From contig DATEMU010000015.1 of the NCBI GenBank assembly GCA_035275405.1, forward strand, positions 620,001 to 684,000: 64,000 nt of DNA, read 5' to 3'. Under the pieces are notes generated by a model. It searched no databases and was not told where the DNA came from. It saw nothing but the letters and a program-made list of their open reading frames with translations. The position numbers and the translations under genes are program-made. Positions 55,028 to 63,580 of the stretch are shown here, piece by piece (position 1 is the first letter of the stretch; each line of letters opens with the position of its first letter). The DNA comes from Phycisphaerae bacterium (GTDB lineage: Bacteria > Planctomycetota > Phycisphaerae > UBA1845 > UTPLA1).

Positions 55028-55249
55028 TCACTTCGGTTTGATCTGGCTCAGGACCTCGAAATCCTCGGGAAACCGGCCCACCTTGTGCTTGCTGAAGATC
55101 ATCTTCCCGTCCACCTCGACGTCGAAGATGCCCCCGGCCCCGCCGACCAACTCGGGCTTCACGCCGGTCTCGCCCTGTATCGCTTCCGCCAAACTGGCGG
55201 CCTTGGGCAGGTAGTTTCACTGCTGGCAGTAGGTGATGCGGATATTCAT
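55028..55249 (-). CDS. SelW/Rdx-family selenoprotein with in-frame UGA (selenocysteine)
   Basis: 73 residues reading TGA at 55217-55219 as selenocysteine. Start ATG at 55249 follows GGAGGAAATC. The N-terminus ITYCQQU gives the CxxU redox motif of SelW/SelT/SelH (Rdx) proteins directly after the first strand, followed by NYLPKAASL, then KPELVGGAGGIFDVEVDGKMIFSKHKVGRFPE, a full Rdx thioredoxin-like fold. Reading frame and family similarity continue without break after the UGA, which is very hard to explain otherwise. Ordinary gene calling stops at the UGA. It lies between the nitroreductase and the HlyD gene. Confidence 0.88.
55180..55216 (-). promoter_or_regulatory. Candidate bacterial SECIS hairpin
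   Basis: On the minus strand, starting about 21 bases after the UGA, CCGCC-AGTTT-GGCGG makes a 5-bp stem with a G-U-containing loop. Bacterial SECIS hairpins that bind SelB lie immediately downstream of UGA within the coding region, with the apical loop in about this window. Stem is short; folding should be checked. Confidence 0.5.
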
Positions 55250-55409
55250 GATTTCCTCCGATGGTCGAACACTCGCGTAACTTGAAGGAACTATATCCCG
55301 CCCCTCGCCGTTCGCCAACCGACTCGCACACGTACCTATCAATGGTATAGTCTTTGCTCGGATAGGCGGACCCCGAGCGCAGGAGCGCTCCAGAGGAGGA
55401 TCTTCCCGC

Positions 55410-56543
55410 ATGCGCCGAATCGTCGTGATTGTCGCGCTGCTCGCAGTGGGCGCACTGGCGTGGCTTTACGGTCAACAGGGGCGGACCGCCCGGTTTGTCG
55501 TCTCCGGTTACATCGAGGCCGACGTCATCCGTGTCGGCTCCCGCGTCGGCGGTCGCGTCGCCGAAGTCTCGACGGCCGAAGGCAGTCTCGTGAAGCCCGG
55601 CGACACCCTGTACCGCCTCGATCCCTTCGATCTCAACGAACAACTCGCCCAGGCCCGCGCCTCCCTCGCCGCGGTAGAAGCGGGGCACGCGCGGCTGTCC
55701 GCGGGATTTCGAAGCGAGGAGATCGAGCAGGCCCGCGCCCATCGCGATCAGGCCGCGGCGACCCTCGAACGACTCGTCGCCGGGCCGCGGCAACAAGAAA
55801 TCACGGTCGCGCGCGAACAGGTCAACCTCGAACGCGCCAGCCTCGACCTCGCCGAATCCGAACACGAGCGGCTCAAACGACTGGTGGAGAATAACCAGGG
55901 GGCGCAAAGAGAACTCGACGAAGCGATCCGCGCGGTCAAGGCGGCGCGGGCGCGCGTCGCCGCGGCCGAACAGCAGCTCGCCTTGCTGGAAGAGGGCACG
56001 CGCAAGGAAGACATCGCCGCGGGCCGGGCGGCACTGGCCGAAGCGGAACAGGCGCTCAAGCTTTCCGAACAGGGCTTTCGCAAGGAGGACATCGCCAAGG
56101 CCGCCGCGGAGGTCACTGCGGCGAGGGCAAGAGTCTCGGCAATCGAGACGCAGATGAGGGAATTGGTCGTAACGTCTCCCTGCAAGTGCGTCGTCGAGGC
56201 CATCGAATTGCAGCCCGGCGATCTGGTCGGCGCGAACGCCCCCAGCGTCTCCCTGCTCGATATCTCCAAGCTCTGGGTGCGCTCGTATGTCCCCGAGGCG
56301 CGGCTCGGCGAAATCCAACTCGGCCAGGAAGTCCCGATCGAAGTCGACAGCCTGCCCGGCCAACGCCTCCGCGGACGCGTCTCCTTCATCGCCCGCGAGG
56401 CCGAGTTCACCCCCAAAAACATCCAGACGCCCGAAGAGCGCAGCAAACAGGTCTTCCGCATCAAGGTGACACTGGAAGAAGGCCTCGACCGCGCCCGCGT
56501 CGGCATGGCCGCCGACCTCCGCTTCGACGAAGCAAAAAAATGA
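55410..56543 (+). CDS. HlyD-family membrane fusion protein
   Basis: 377 residues. One N-terminal membrane anchor (IVVIVALLAVGALAWLYG), then a biotinyl-lipoyl-like half (VVSGYIEADVIRVGSRVGGRVAEV), a long coiled-coil hairpin rich in AxxxL/AREQVNLERASLDLAE repeats, the second lipoyl half (VTSPCKCVVEAIELQPGDLVG) and a beta-barrel. YbhG/HlyD proteins bridge an ABC transporter or efflux pump to the outer envelope. An ABC ATPase gene follows about 90 bases later; no permease is seen. Confidence 0.88.
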   Translation: MRRIVVIVALLAVGALAWLYGQQGRTARFVVSGYIEADVIRVGSRVGGRVAEVSTAEGSLVKPGDTLYRLDPFDLNEQLAQARASLAAVEAGHARLSAGFRSEEIEQARAHRDQAAATLERLVAGPRQQEITVAREQVNLERASLDLAESEHERLKRLVENNQGAQRELDEAIRAVKAARARVAAAEQQLALLEEGTRKEDIAAGRAALAEAEQALKLSEQGFRKEDIAKAAAEVTAARARVSAIETQMRELVVTSPCKCVVEAIELQPGDLVGANAPSVSLLDISKLWVRSYVPEARLGEIQLGQEVPIEVDSLPGQRLRGRVSFIAREAEFTPKNIQTPEERSKQVFRIKVTLEEGLDRARVGMAADLRFDEAKK

Positions 56544-56597
56544 CGAGTGACGCACTGCAGATTACAAAAGGGAATTCATGCTTCCCCTCGTCTTTGG

Positions 56598-56623
56598 TAA
56601 TTCGTAATTCGTCATTCGTAATT
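56598..56623. repeat. Short direct repeat (ATTCGTAATTCG type)
   Basis: TAATTCGTAATTCGTCATTCGTAATT, about three 9-base units. This kind of repeat is scattered in planctomycete intergenic DNA; here it separates hlyD from the ABC gene. Function unknown. Confidence 0.6.
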
Positions 56624-56634
56624 TGCGTGCCACC

Positions 56635-57603
56635 GTGAACGAACCCGTCATCGCCGCCCGCCACCTGACCCGCCGCTTCGGCGAGTTCGTCGCCGTCCGC
56701 GATGTCACCTTCGACGTCGCCCGCTCGAGCATCTTCGGCCTCCTCGGCCCCAACGGCAGCGGCAAATCCACCCTCATCCGCATGCTCTGCGGCGTCCTCC
56801 GCCCCAGCGAAGGCACGGGGTCCGTCCTCGGCATCGACATCCGCCAGGACCCCGAAGGCGTCAAACGCCGCATCGGCTACATGTCGCAGAAGTTCAGCCT
56901 CTACGCCGACCTCTCCGTCACCGAAAACCTCCGCTTCTACGGCCGCGTGTACGGTCTCTCCCCCGTCCGCCAGCGCGAGCGCGAAGACGCCGTCATCTCG
57001 TTGACGGGAATCGCCGACTACGCTGATCGCCTCGGCGGCCAGCTCTCCGGCGGCTGGAAGCAGCGCCTCGCCCTCGCCTGCGCCCTCATCCACGAACCGG
57101 AGGTCCTCTTCCTCGACGAACCCACGGCCGGCATCGACCCGGTCGCGCGACGCGAGCTGTGGGACCTCCTTTTCGAACTGTCGCACCGCGGCGTGACCAT
57201 GTTCGTCACGACGCACTACATGGACGAGGCGGAGCGCTGCACCCACGTCGGCTACATCTACCAGGCGCGGCTGATCGCCCTCGGTCGCCCCGACGAATTG
57301 AAGCTCGGCGAGGCCGTCACCCCGCCGGGCACGCAGCGCTACGAAATCACCTGCGCCGCCCCCGCCGACGCCCTCGCCCGCGCCCGCCAGCTCCCCGAAG
57401 TCCGCGACGCCACCATGTTCGGCGACACGCTCCACATCCTCGTCGCCGACACGCTCCCGCCCGAATCCCTCCTCGCCCAGGTCGCCCCAAGTCAATCGGA
57501 CGCAACTTTCCGCCCCATCGGCCCGAGCCTCGAAGACGTCTTCGTCCTCCTCAGCCGCGCGCAGGAATCGCGCCCACGCGCGCAATCAAAGCCGCGACCG
57601 TAA
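56635..57603 (+). CDS. ABC-2-type transporter ATPase (YbhF-like)
   Basis: 322 residues from GTG at 56635 (a TTG four codons upstream is also possible). LLGPNGSGKSTLIRML is Walker A, QLSGGWKQRLALACALI the signature, VLFLDEPTAGIDPVARRE Walker B, and VTTHYMDEAERC the His switch. The C-terminal ~80 residues match ABC-2 export ATPases. It normally pairs with a two-copy ABC-2 permease and the HlyD protein upstream; no permease gene follows here, so the partner is elsewhere or the system is incomplete. Confidence 0.9.
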   Translation: MNEPVIAARHLTRRFGEFVAVRDVTFDVARSSIFGLLGPNGSGKSTLIRMLCGVLRPSEGTGSVLGIDIRQDPEGVKRRIGYMSQKFSLYADLSVTENLRFYGRVYGLSPVRQREREDAVISLTGIADYADRLGGQLSGGWKQRLALACALIHEPEVLFLDEPTAGIDPVARRELWDLLFELSHRGVTMFVTTHYMDEAERCTHVGYIYQARLIALGRPDELKLGEAVTPPGTQRYEITCAAPADALARARQLPEVRDATMFGDTLHILVADTLPPESLLAQVAPSQSDATFRPIGPSLEDVFVLLSRAQESRPRAQSKPRP

Positions 57604-57750
57604 AGGAGCGCCGCGCGCAGCCTGAATGTGGCGCGATGATCGAATGCGGCGCAATCATTCAAATTGCAGATTACCATCTGCCCTCCGAGATGGAACTTCT
57701 TCGCCCATCGGGGCGCGGCGACTCAGCCCAACGGGCTGGTATTCAGTAGG

Positions 57751-57768
57751 CAGGGGCAACCGCCCCTG
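57751..57768. repeat. Short inverted repeat, intergenic element
   Basis: CAGGGGCAACCGCCCCTG folds as AGGGGC/GCCCCT. It sits between the ABC ATPase and the small gene at 57785, a place where a weak terminator would fit, but there is no T run. Confidence 0.4.
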
Positions 57769-57784
57769 TACCAGGGCCGCTATC

Positions 57785-57997
57785 ATGTCGTTCGATCCCG
57801 ACGGGATCGCATTACTGCGACGCGTGATGAAAGCAAGCAAACTCAAGGTCGGAGACAAGATAGAACTCATCGCCGTGCCCGGCGAGGGTATTCCCGACTA
57901 TTACATCCACCCAAGCACCGTCCGCGTCTACAAGAAAATCATCGCGCGGAACCGACCGGTACGAATCGGGTGGATCAACGCCACCTCAATCCCCTAA
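57785..57997 (+). CDS. Small hypothetical protein
   Basis: 70 residues from the ATG at 57785; the frame is open upstream but has no start there with a site. SKLKVGDKIELIAVPGEGIPDYYIHPSTVRVYKKII resembles a small beta-barrel of the SpoVT/AbrB or SH3-like kind, too weak to name. Confidence 0.5.
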   Translation: MSFDPDGIALLRRVMKASKLKVGDKIELIAVPGEGIPDYYIHPSTVRVYKKIIARNRPVRIGWINATSIP

Positions 57998-58194
57998 TCC
58001 CTGTCGAAAACCTCGCCTTGGCGGGCTCCCTAAATCCCTCATTTTAGAGGGAGCGCTGAGCAAGCATGGTGCTTGAAGTGAGGAAGGACCGGACGCCCGG
58101 CGTCGGCTACTGCTCTTAAGCGGTGCCCCCCGCGTCCACGGAGATTCCGCGCCCATGAAACCAAAGCTATTCACGCAGCATCGCCCTCTTCCCC

Positions 58195-58221
58195 ATCTGT
58201 GGCATCTGCGTCATCTGTGGA
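58195..58221. repeat. Three 9-base direct repeats (ATCTGTGGC type)
   Basis: ATCTGTGGC-ATCTGCGTC-ATCTGTGGA in tandem in an otherwise empty 285-base gap before the gene at 58283. Same class of intergenic low-complexity repeat as at 56598 and 58921. Confidence 0.6.
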
Positions 58222-58282
58222 CGTTTTTCTGGCTTGTTCAGTCTTTTTCAGGGCGTCCGCTCGTTTTTAGGAGGATTCGATC

Positions 58283-59080
58283 ATGCACGACTTGCCCTTA
58301 ACCAACGCATCCGCCGGTCGCGACACCCATTCGACCATCTACGAAAAAACCACCGCCGACGAGCGCCGCAAGGTCGACCGCGCCATCGTCAACCGCGATC
58401 CGCCCACCTACCGCGGTGTCTTCGAAAAATTCCGCCTCGCCGAGAAGGGCGTCAGCTTCACCGCCTTCTACAACTACGCCCGCCGCATCCGCGCCGCCGC
58501 CCAAGTTTGCAACCTCGCCGAGCTCGTCGCCCCGGCCCAGGCCGACCTCAACCAGACACTCCCGCGCCTCCTCGGCGACCGCCTGATCGAAACGCTCCTC
58601 TACCAGGAGGATGCCACCCCCGCCCAGATCCAACGCCTGACCCTCGCGTACGCCTCCGCCATCACCACCGCCATCAAGGCCCACAAAGCCTGCGACGTAT
58701 TCCCCCGCCGCCGTCCCGTAGCGGCCGCCGTCCCGGCGGCCGACGAATTCCGCGCCGCCGCATCAGAACCGCCCTCGCCAAGGGGCGCCGAATTGTCCAC
58801 GAACACAGTTGACGCTCCGTCCCCGCGCGCCGATTCCGCCCCTCAATCCCTCGCTCTTGTTGATCCCGTCCCTTCGGTCCCGGAGGTCCCTTTGGTCCCT
58901 TCGGTCACTTCCCCTCCGCCCATTCCGCATTCCGCAATCCGCATTCCGACTTTGCCAAACTCCCTCGTCCCGCGCATCGACCTCGACGATCTCCCCGATC
59001 CCGATCCGCGCCGCGAGGCCCTTCGTCAGCGAATACGCGAGGACTTGACGCCGCTCCTCAATATCCCTGATTCCAGCTAG
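58283..59080 (+). CDS. Hypothetical protein with intergenic-type repeats in its C-terminal half
   Basis: 265 residues with AGGAGG before the ATG. The N-terminal ~160 residues (ADERRKVDRAIVNRDPPTYRGVFEKFRLAEKGVSFTAFYNYARRI) are helical and faintly resemble Mu Gp27-like small terminase proteins (DUF3486), unverified. Residues ~190-230 are low-complexity (VPSVPEVPLVPSVTS, then PIPHSAIRIP) created by repeat DNA at 58869-58948 of the kind normally found between genes. This suggests a repeat invaded the gene, or that the linker is disposable. Confidence 0.6.
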   Translation: MHDLPLTNASAGRDTHSTIYEKTTADERRKVDRAIVNRDPPTYRGVFEKFRLAEKGVSFTAFYNYARRIRAAAQVCNLAELVAPAQADLNQTLPRLLGDRLIETLLYQEDATPAQIQRLTLAYASAITTAIKAHKACDVFPRRRPVAAAVPAADEFRAAASEPPSPRGAELSTNTVDAPSPRADSAPQSLALVDPVPSVPEVPLVPSVTSPPPIPHSAIRIPTLPNSLVPRIDLDDLPDPDPRREALRQRIREDLTPLLNIPDSS

Positions 59081-59163
59081 ACCTGCGCAGTCCTCATAGC
59101 GGCCTGCGCCCCGGCAGGACGTTGAACGCACGCAGAGGTCGCACGTGGAGTCGCTAATAAAAG

Positions 59164-59192
59164 AAGCCCACCGGGAGCTATCCGGTGGGCTT
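59164..59192 (-). terminator. Rho-independent terminator of the OmpA-like gene
   Basis: A perfect 11-bp stem AAGCCCACCGG/CCGGTGGGCTT around a 7-base loop. On the minus strand it is followed by CTTTTATT, so it ends transcription of the OmpA-like gene 36 bases upstream. Confidence 0.85.
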
Positions 59193-59227
59193 CGGTAAGA
59201 ACATAAGAAATGTAGAGAAGCGACCGC

Positions 59228-59923
59228 CTACTCGTCGCTCGTTCCCCGGGCCGATGTGCCATCAATCGCGCCGGCGTTCTTCTTGACCGCGTAGAACTCC
59301 ACGCGGCGGTTTTGCAGCCGCGCCTTGTCGTTAGTGTTCGATGTCTTCGGCCGGTACTGGCCGCAGTTCGCCTGGACCAGCGAGTCGTTGGGAATGCCGA
59401 GTTCGGACAGGGCGCGAATCACCTTGAGCGAGCGGTTCGCCCCGAGTTCCCAGTTGTCCTTCCACTTGCTCTTGCGGATCGGCTGGTCGTCGGTATGACC
59501 GAACACGAAGATGTCGCGATCGCTGTATTTCGCGCGGATGTCCGAGGCGATCTGGGCCAGTTTCGCCCGGCCGCCGGACGTCAGGTCCGCCTTGCCCGCC
59601 TCAAACAGCACCGAGCCCGGCACCGAGATCATGTCGAAGCTGGGCATCGTGACCCAGCCCTCGCTGTTCTTGCCGTCGGCGCGCGCCTTCGCGAGCTGCT
59701 GGTTCAACTCGTCGATCGTGCTCTTCGAGTCGTTCTCGCGGACCATCGCATCGTTGAGCTGCCGGTCGCGGTCCTCGATCTCCTGCTTGAGACCGTCGTT
59801 CTCGGCGGTGAGTTCATCGATCTTTTTCTGTTTGGCGTCGGGCCCGCAGCCGGTCACGCCAAGTGTCAGGAAAAGTGCGGTCAGGGAAAGAGTGAGAGCG
59901 GGGTTGCGTGTCATCCATGCCAT
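59228..59923 (-). CDS. OmpA/MotB-family lipoprotein
   Basis: 231 residues from the ATG at 59923 with GGAGGAA upstream. Lipoprotein signal LTLSLTALFLTLGVTGC, a coiled coil (DELTAENDGLKQEIEDRDRQLND), then the OmpA C-terminal peptidoglycan-binding domain: SVLFEAGKADLT, IFVFGHTDDQP, ELGANRSLKVI and QNRRVEFY. The domain holds meso-diaminopimelate of peptidoglycan, so it probably tethers the outer membrane or stator-like complexes to the wall. Followed by a strong terminator. Confidence 0.88.
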   Translation of the reverse strand: MAWMTRNPALTLSLTALFLTLGVTGCGPDAKQKKIDELTAENDGLKQEIEDRDRQLNDAMVRENDSKSTIDELNQQLAKARADGKNSEGWVTMPSFDMISVPGSVLFEAGKADLTSGGRAKLAQIASDIRAKYSDRDIFVFGHTDDQPIRKSKWKDNWELGANRSLKVIRALSELGIPNDSLVQANCGQYRPKTSNTNDKARLQNRRVEFYAVKKNAGAIDGTSARGTSDE

Positions 59924-60054
59924 GGTTTGTTCCTCCAAAATTGAACAACGCAAGTTTAGTTTTTTTCGCGCCGCCGCGAAGATGGACGCGGCGCATGGCG
60001 GAAAGAGTAAGCGGAGGGGAGTCCATCGTCAACAGAAATGGCGGGTTTTCGTAG

Positions 60055-60076
60055 CGGCCGGCGCCCCTGCCGGCCG
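60055..60076. repeat. Inverted repeat, possible terminator
   Basis: CGGCCGGC/GCCGGCCG, 8 perfect base pairs around GCCCCT, in the gap between the genes at 60100 (minus) and 59923 (minus). A related phrase (GCGGCCTGCGCCCCGGCAGG) occurs near 59097, so it belongs to a local repeat family. No T run. Confidence 0.5.
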
Positions 60077-60099
60077 TGAAACATGAGCGAGGCGTCCTT

Positions 60100-60489
60100 C
60101 TAGTGGTTGCCCTGTGAGTTTTCCGGCCCCAGCGCCTTCTTGATCTTGTCGTCGATGCGGCGTTCCTGCTCGTCGAGCTGGCGGCGGCGCTGGTCCTCCT
60201 CGGCTTGCCGTTCCTGGGCGGCCTTCTGCAGCCGAAGGTCGGCCAATTCCCGCCAGACCCGCCGCATCTTGGACAGAAGCCAGAAGACCACCACGGAAAC
60301 GACGCTGGTCGCCAGCATGAGCCACAACGTGGAGACCGGGGCCAGGACCGCCCACGGCCAGAACTTGGTCTCATAGCTGCGGTTCTTGAAAATGATGGTG
60401 GCGACGCCCAGAAAGATGGCGACGATGAGCGTAACTTTCGCATAGACCGTTATTTGTTTGATGGGCCCGGCCACAGGTTCAACCTCCAA
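60100..60489 (-). CDS. Small membrane protein with coiled coil
   Basis: 129 residues. Two hydrophobic segments (YAKVTLIVAIFLGVATIIF and WAVLAPVSTLWLMLATSVVSVVVFWLL), then a charged helix (KAAQERQAEEDQRRRQLDEQERRIDDKIKKAL). It overlaps the prepilin peptidase gene by 11 bases, so a link to the same export or pilus system is possible. No family name. Confidence 0.6.
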   Translation of the reverse strand: MEVEPVAGPIKQITVYAKVTLIVAIFLGVATIIFKNRSYETKFWPWAVLAPVSTLWLMLATSVVSVVVFWLLSKMRRVWRELADLRLQKAAQERQAEEDQRRRQLDEQERRIDDKIKKALGPENSQGNH

Positions 60490-61963
60490 ATCGCCACGCC
60501 GACGTGCCGGATATCAGGCTCCACAGAAGGCCGGTCGCGGGCTTGAAGAAGTCTAACAGGAATCCCTCCAACGCGAGGGCCACGAACGATCCCAGGGCCA
60601 ACCAGGGCCCGAATGAAATGACGCGGTTGGACTTATGGAAGAGAGACGCCGCCACGCCGATCAGGGCAAGAACGGCGGCGAGAAAGAACCCGAATACGAG
60701 ATTGGCGACTCCCGCCGCGGCGCCAATGGTCCCCATCAGGTAGATATCTCCCGTCCCATACGCCTCCTTCCCGAACGCCAGCGTTCCCATGATACGGACC
60801 GTCCAACCCAGGGCCGCCCCGATCACCATGCCCCCGATGGCATGGAGCGCGCCGCCGACGAACTTCGCCCAATGCCAGGAATCCGCGTAGGCCCGATGCA
60901 GGTCGGTCCATTCGCTGCGCAGGCTCACGCCCTCGCGGCCCCGGAGCCAAAGGAACACGCCGATCGCGACGATCAGCGCGGGAACAAACGTCGCCAGCTC
61001 GCGAACCGCGAGGGACCGGGCGTGATGCCGAGAATCTTCGATCTCCCCGACGATTTCGGCATCTACCGGCCGCGGAATCCAGGACGCCAATATGAGGGCG
61101 GTCATGCAGATGACCGACGCAATGAGAAAGCGAAGCGCCACCGGAGAGAAAGGAAGGCCGCCGTTGAAATCGGGTGCGACACGTTGCCAGATTATCAGGG
61201 CGATGACAAGGAGCGTGAGCAGGACGATGGGAATGGCGGAGGATTCGGACGAGGGGCTGGAGGTGGGAGGCTCCGAGGGCGCAGGATCGGAGACACCGGT
61301 CGTCACCTCGCCCGGTCGAACGTCCGCGGCCGTGCGGGGGCGGGGCCAGGCGGCCATGACGACCCAGCCGGTCAGCCACGTCAGTCCTCCCGCCGCGGCG
61401 ATCACGCAAAGACCCGGCGGCAGAAAGCCCAGCGACCGATCGTCCGTGGTCGTGAGGACGACATCGGGCATGCCGCGGACCGCATGCGCAGCGACGGCGA
61501 CGATCATCACGACGATGGAGATACGAATATCGATGGTGTAGGACTCAATGTCCATGGCCGAGCTGGCCAGCAAGCCGGAAAAGAGAGCGAAATACGCCAG
61601 GATCATGGGCCAATCGGTCCGCACTCCGGCAATCCCGGGGACCAGCCGGGCCGTGAACAGCACATCCCAGAGGGTGACAAAGACCAGCGCCGTCAGCGCT
61701 TCAATCAAAGGGTAAATCGGTGAGATGGGTACGCCGCACGCCCGGCAGCGTCCCTTCAGGATCAGCCATCCGACGATCGGAATGTTGTCCAACGGGCGGA
61801 TCGTCCGCCGACAATGCGGACAGAAGGACCATCGGGGCGAGAAGACCGAAAGGCCGAGTGGGAGCCGATAGATGACGACGTTCAGAAAGCTGCCGACGAT
61901 CGCGCCCAGTATCGCCACGGGGATCACGAGGTTGTTCGCGATGAGTATCCAGCCCTCCGCCAT
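60479..61963 (-). CDS. Type IV prepilin peptidase (A24 family)
   Basis: 494 residues from the ATG at 61963; the longer frame to 62050 lacks signal-like sequence. GSFLNVVIYRLP, then two zinc-type pairs CPHC...CRAC in the cytoplasmic domain, many membrane segments, SAMDIESYTID and GTGDIYLMGTIGAAAG with the two catalytic aspartates of the aspartyl protease. A long insertion (about residues 230-330) is unusual. It cleaves and N-methylates type IV prepilins or pseudopilins. No pilin gene is in view. Confidence 0.88.
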   Translation of the reverse strand: MAEGWILIANNLVIPVAILGAIVGSFLNVVIYRLPLGLSVFSPRWSFCPHCRRTIRPLDNIPIVGWLILKGRCRACGVPISPIYPLIEALTALVFVTLWDVLFTARLVPGIAGVRTDWPMILAYFALFSGLLASSAMDIESYTIDIRISIVVMIVAVAAHAVRGMPDVVLTTTDDRSLGFLPPGLCVIAAAGGLTWLTGWVVMAAWPRPRTAADVRPGEVTTGVSDPAPSEPPTSSPSSESSAIPIVLLTLLVIALIIWQRVAPDFNGGLPFSPVALRFLIASVICMTALILASWIPRPVDAEIVGEIEDSRHHARSLAVRELATFVPALIVAIGVFLWLRGREGVSLRSEWTDLHRAYADSWHWAKFVGGALHAIGGMVIGAALGWTVRIMGTLAFGKEAYGTGDIYLMGTIGAAAGVANLVFGFFLAAVLALIGVAASLFHKSNRVISFGPWLALGSFVALALEGFLLDFFKPATGLLWSLISGTSAWRFGG

Positions 61964-62003
61964 TAGCCCCTCGTCGCGAGTTCCGGGTGCCGGGTCGAAG
62001 AAT

Positions 62004-62543
62004 CTAAGCCTCGGTCTGTTCGGTGTCGTTGGCGCGGAACCATAGCTCAATCGCTTCGGCGACCTGTTCCGGGGAGTCAGAAATCGTATCGACCTGGTGT
62101 GCGGCCATCGCCCCGTAATTCGCCTCGCGGAGCTTCAGCGTCGTTTCGACCTCTGCCAGGCCGCCGCCGGGGGTGAGGTCCGGCCGATTTCGCGGGCTGC
62201 TGGGATCACGGCTGATCCGCGACCAGAGAATGGCCGCGGGGGCGCGAAGCCAGACGATCTTGCCCAGGCGCTTGGCGGCGAGGCGCGTCTCGGGATCTTC
62301 GAGTGCGCCACCGCCGAGGGCGACGACATGGTTCTTGGCCTTGCGCAGCGATTCGCAAGCCTCCTTTTCGCGACGGCGGAAACCGGCCTCTCCCTCGGTC
62401 GCGAAGAGCTGCGCGATGGACTGGCCCGCGCGCTCGACGATCACGGCATCCAGATCGAGGAAACGCCAGCCCATCCGCCGCGCGAGGATTTCGCCGACGG
62501 TGCTTTTCCCGCTGCCGCGATAACCGACGAGGACGAGATTCAC
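62004..62543 (-). CDS. aroK: Shikimate kinase
   Basis: 179 residues, standard length. VGYRGSGKSTVGEILA at 6-21 is Walker A, FLDLDAVIVERAGQSI carries the Asp and Arg that hold shikimate, and VVALGGGALEDPE is the substrate-binding glycine segment. It phosphorylates shikimate in aromatic amino acid synthesis. Overlaps the metallophosphoesterase gene by 4 bases; aroE is two genes away on the same strand, so these form a small aro cluster. Confidence 0.92.
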   Translation of the reverse strand: MNLVLVGYRGSGKSTVGEILARRMGWRFLDLDAVIVERAGQSIAQLFATEGEAGFRRREKEACESLRKAKNHVVALGGGALEDPETRLAAKRLGKIVWLRAPAAILWSRISRDPSSPRNRPDLTPGGGLAEVETTLKLREANYGAMAAHQVDTISDSPEQVAEAIELWFRANDTEQTEA

Positions 62544-63394
62544 GTTGCTTGTCCGTGGGTGACGTTCAGGACCGCCCCCTTGGCGGGGTCGACTTCGATC
62601 AGGACGTGATTGAGCTTCGAATGAGTTTGACCGGGATTGACGGCGACGGTCCGACCGATCTTATCCATGAAGTGCCCGGTGACTTCATGCGCCTGATGAA
62701 TGTGGCCGTGCAGCGAAAGCATCGGCTGGTGCTTTTCGATCGCGTCGCGGACCGCCTTGGAACCCCAGGCGAGGTTTCCATAGTAGCGGTCGAGCAGTGA
62801 CTCGGCCGGCGGCGCGTGGGCGACGAAGACCCACGGATCGGGAGGCCGCTTGAGATCGGCCAGTTCGGCGACCATCGTCCGGCTCATCCCGAAAAGCGCG
62901 GTGGCGCTGAGCGTGCAGGGTCGGTTGAACCGCGCATCCCAGCGCGCGCCGCCGAGGAGCGGCGGCTTATCCTTGGGTTGATCCAGGCGCTCAAAATCCT
63001 TGACGAACCACGGCGTCGGCGGCGTGCTCGAATATCCCAAAAAGGAGATGCCTTTGAAAAGGGTCGGCTTCTCCAGACTGAGCACGTTCAGCAGCCCATC
63101 GCCCTCCAGTTCCGCCATCGCGGTCACGCTGCTGCCCCAGTCATGGTTTCCAAAGATGGTCATGACCGATTCGCAACCGGAGGCCTCTCTCAACGAAGCG
63201 ATGTACTTGCGGAACGGCCCACGGACGTACGCGGGCTGACCGTGACCCATTTGGTCCGGTTCCAGGGCGGAATCATCGGGAAGCATGTCCCCCCCCAGGA
63301 TGATGAGCTGAGGGCGGTTTTGCCTCGCGACGTTGAGCAGGCGGGTGTAATGAGCCTCGTCGCCGTGCAGGTCTGAGCTGAAGAGTAATTTCAT
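62540..63394 (-). CDS. Calcineurin-like metallophosphoesterase
   Basis: 284 residues from the ATG at 63394 (frame open to 63433). LFSSDLHGDEAHY, LGGDMLPDD, IFGNHDWG, and LHGHIHQAHE give the D-x-H, GD, GNHD and GH-x-H metal ligands in order. Substrate unknown; encoded between aroE and aroK, overlapping aroK by four bases. Confidence 0.88.
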   Translation of the reverse strand: MKLLFSSDLHGDEAHYTRLLNVARQNRPQLIILGGDMLPDDSALEPDQMGHGQPAYVRGPFRKYIASLREASGCESVMTIFGNHDWGSSVTAMAELEGDGLLNVLSLEKPTLFKGISFLGYSSTPPTPWFVKDFERLDQPKDKPPLLGGARWDARFNRPCTLSATALFGMSRTMVAELADLKRPPDPWVFVAHAPPAESLLDRYYGNLAWGSKAVRDAIEKHQPMLSLHGHIHQAHEVTGHFMDKIGRTVAVNPGQTHSKLNHVLIEVDPAKGAVLNVTHGQAT

Positions 63395-63580
63395 AGCCGA
63401 TCGATAACGAGGACGAAGTCCGTCTCCCGGCATACCGGGGCGAGGTCTGTGTCGCGGCGAAAGACCGCCGCGTCCGGATCGGTCCCACCCCTATAGGGTC
63501 GGCACGAAACAGGTTACATCTTCGGCGGAACCGGCCGGGGGGTCAAATGGGGCTCATCCGGAAAAGTGGGCAGGAGGGGG

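Noticed and set aside
56581..56635. Peptide-like text (TNYELRITKDE) on the minus strand
   Set aside because: Comes from the ATTCGTAATTCG repeat; not a protein.
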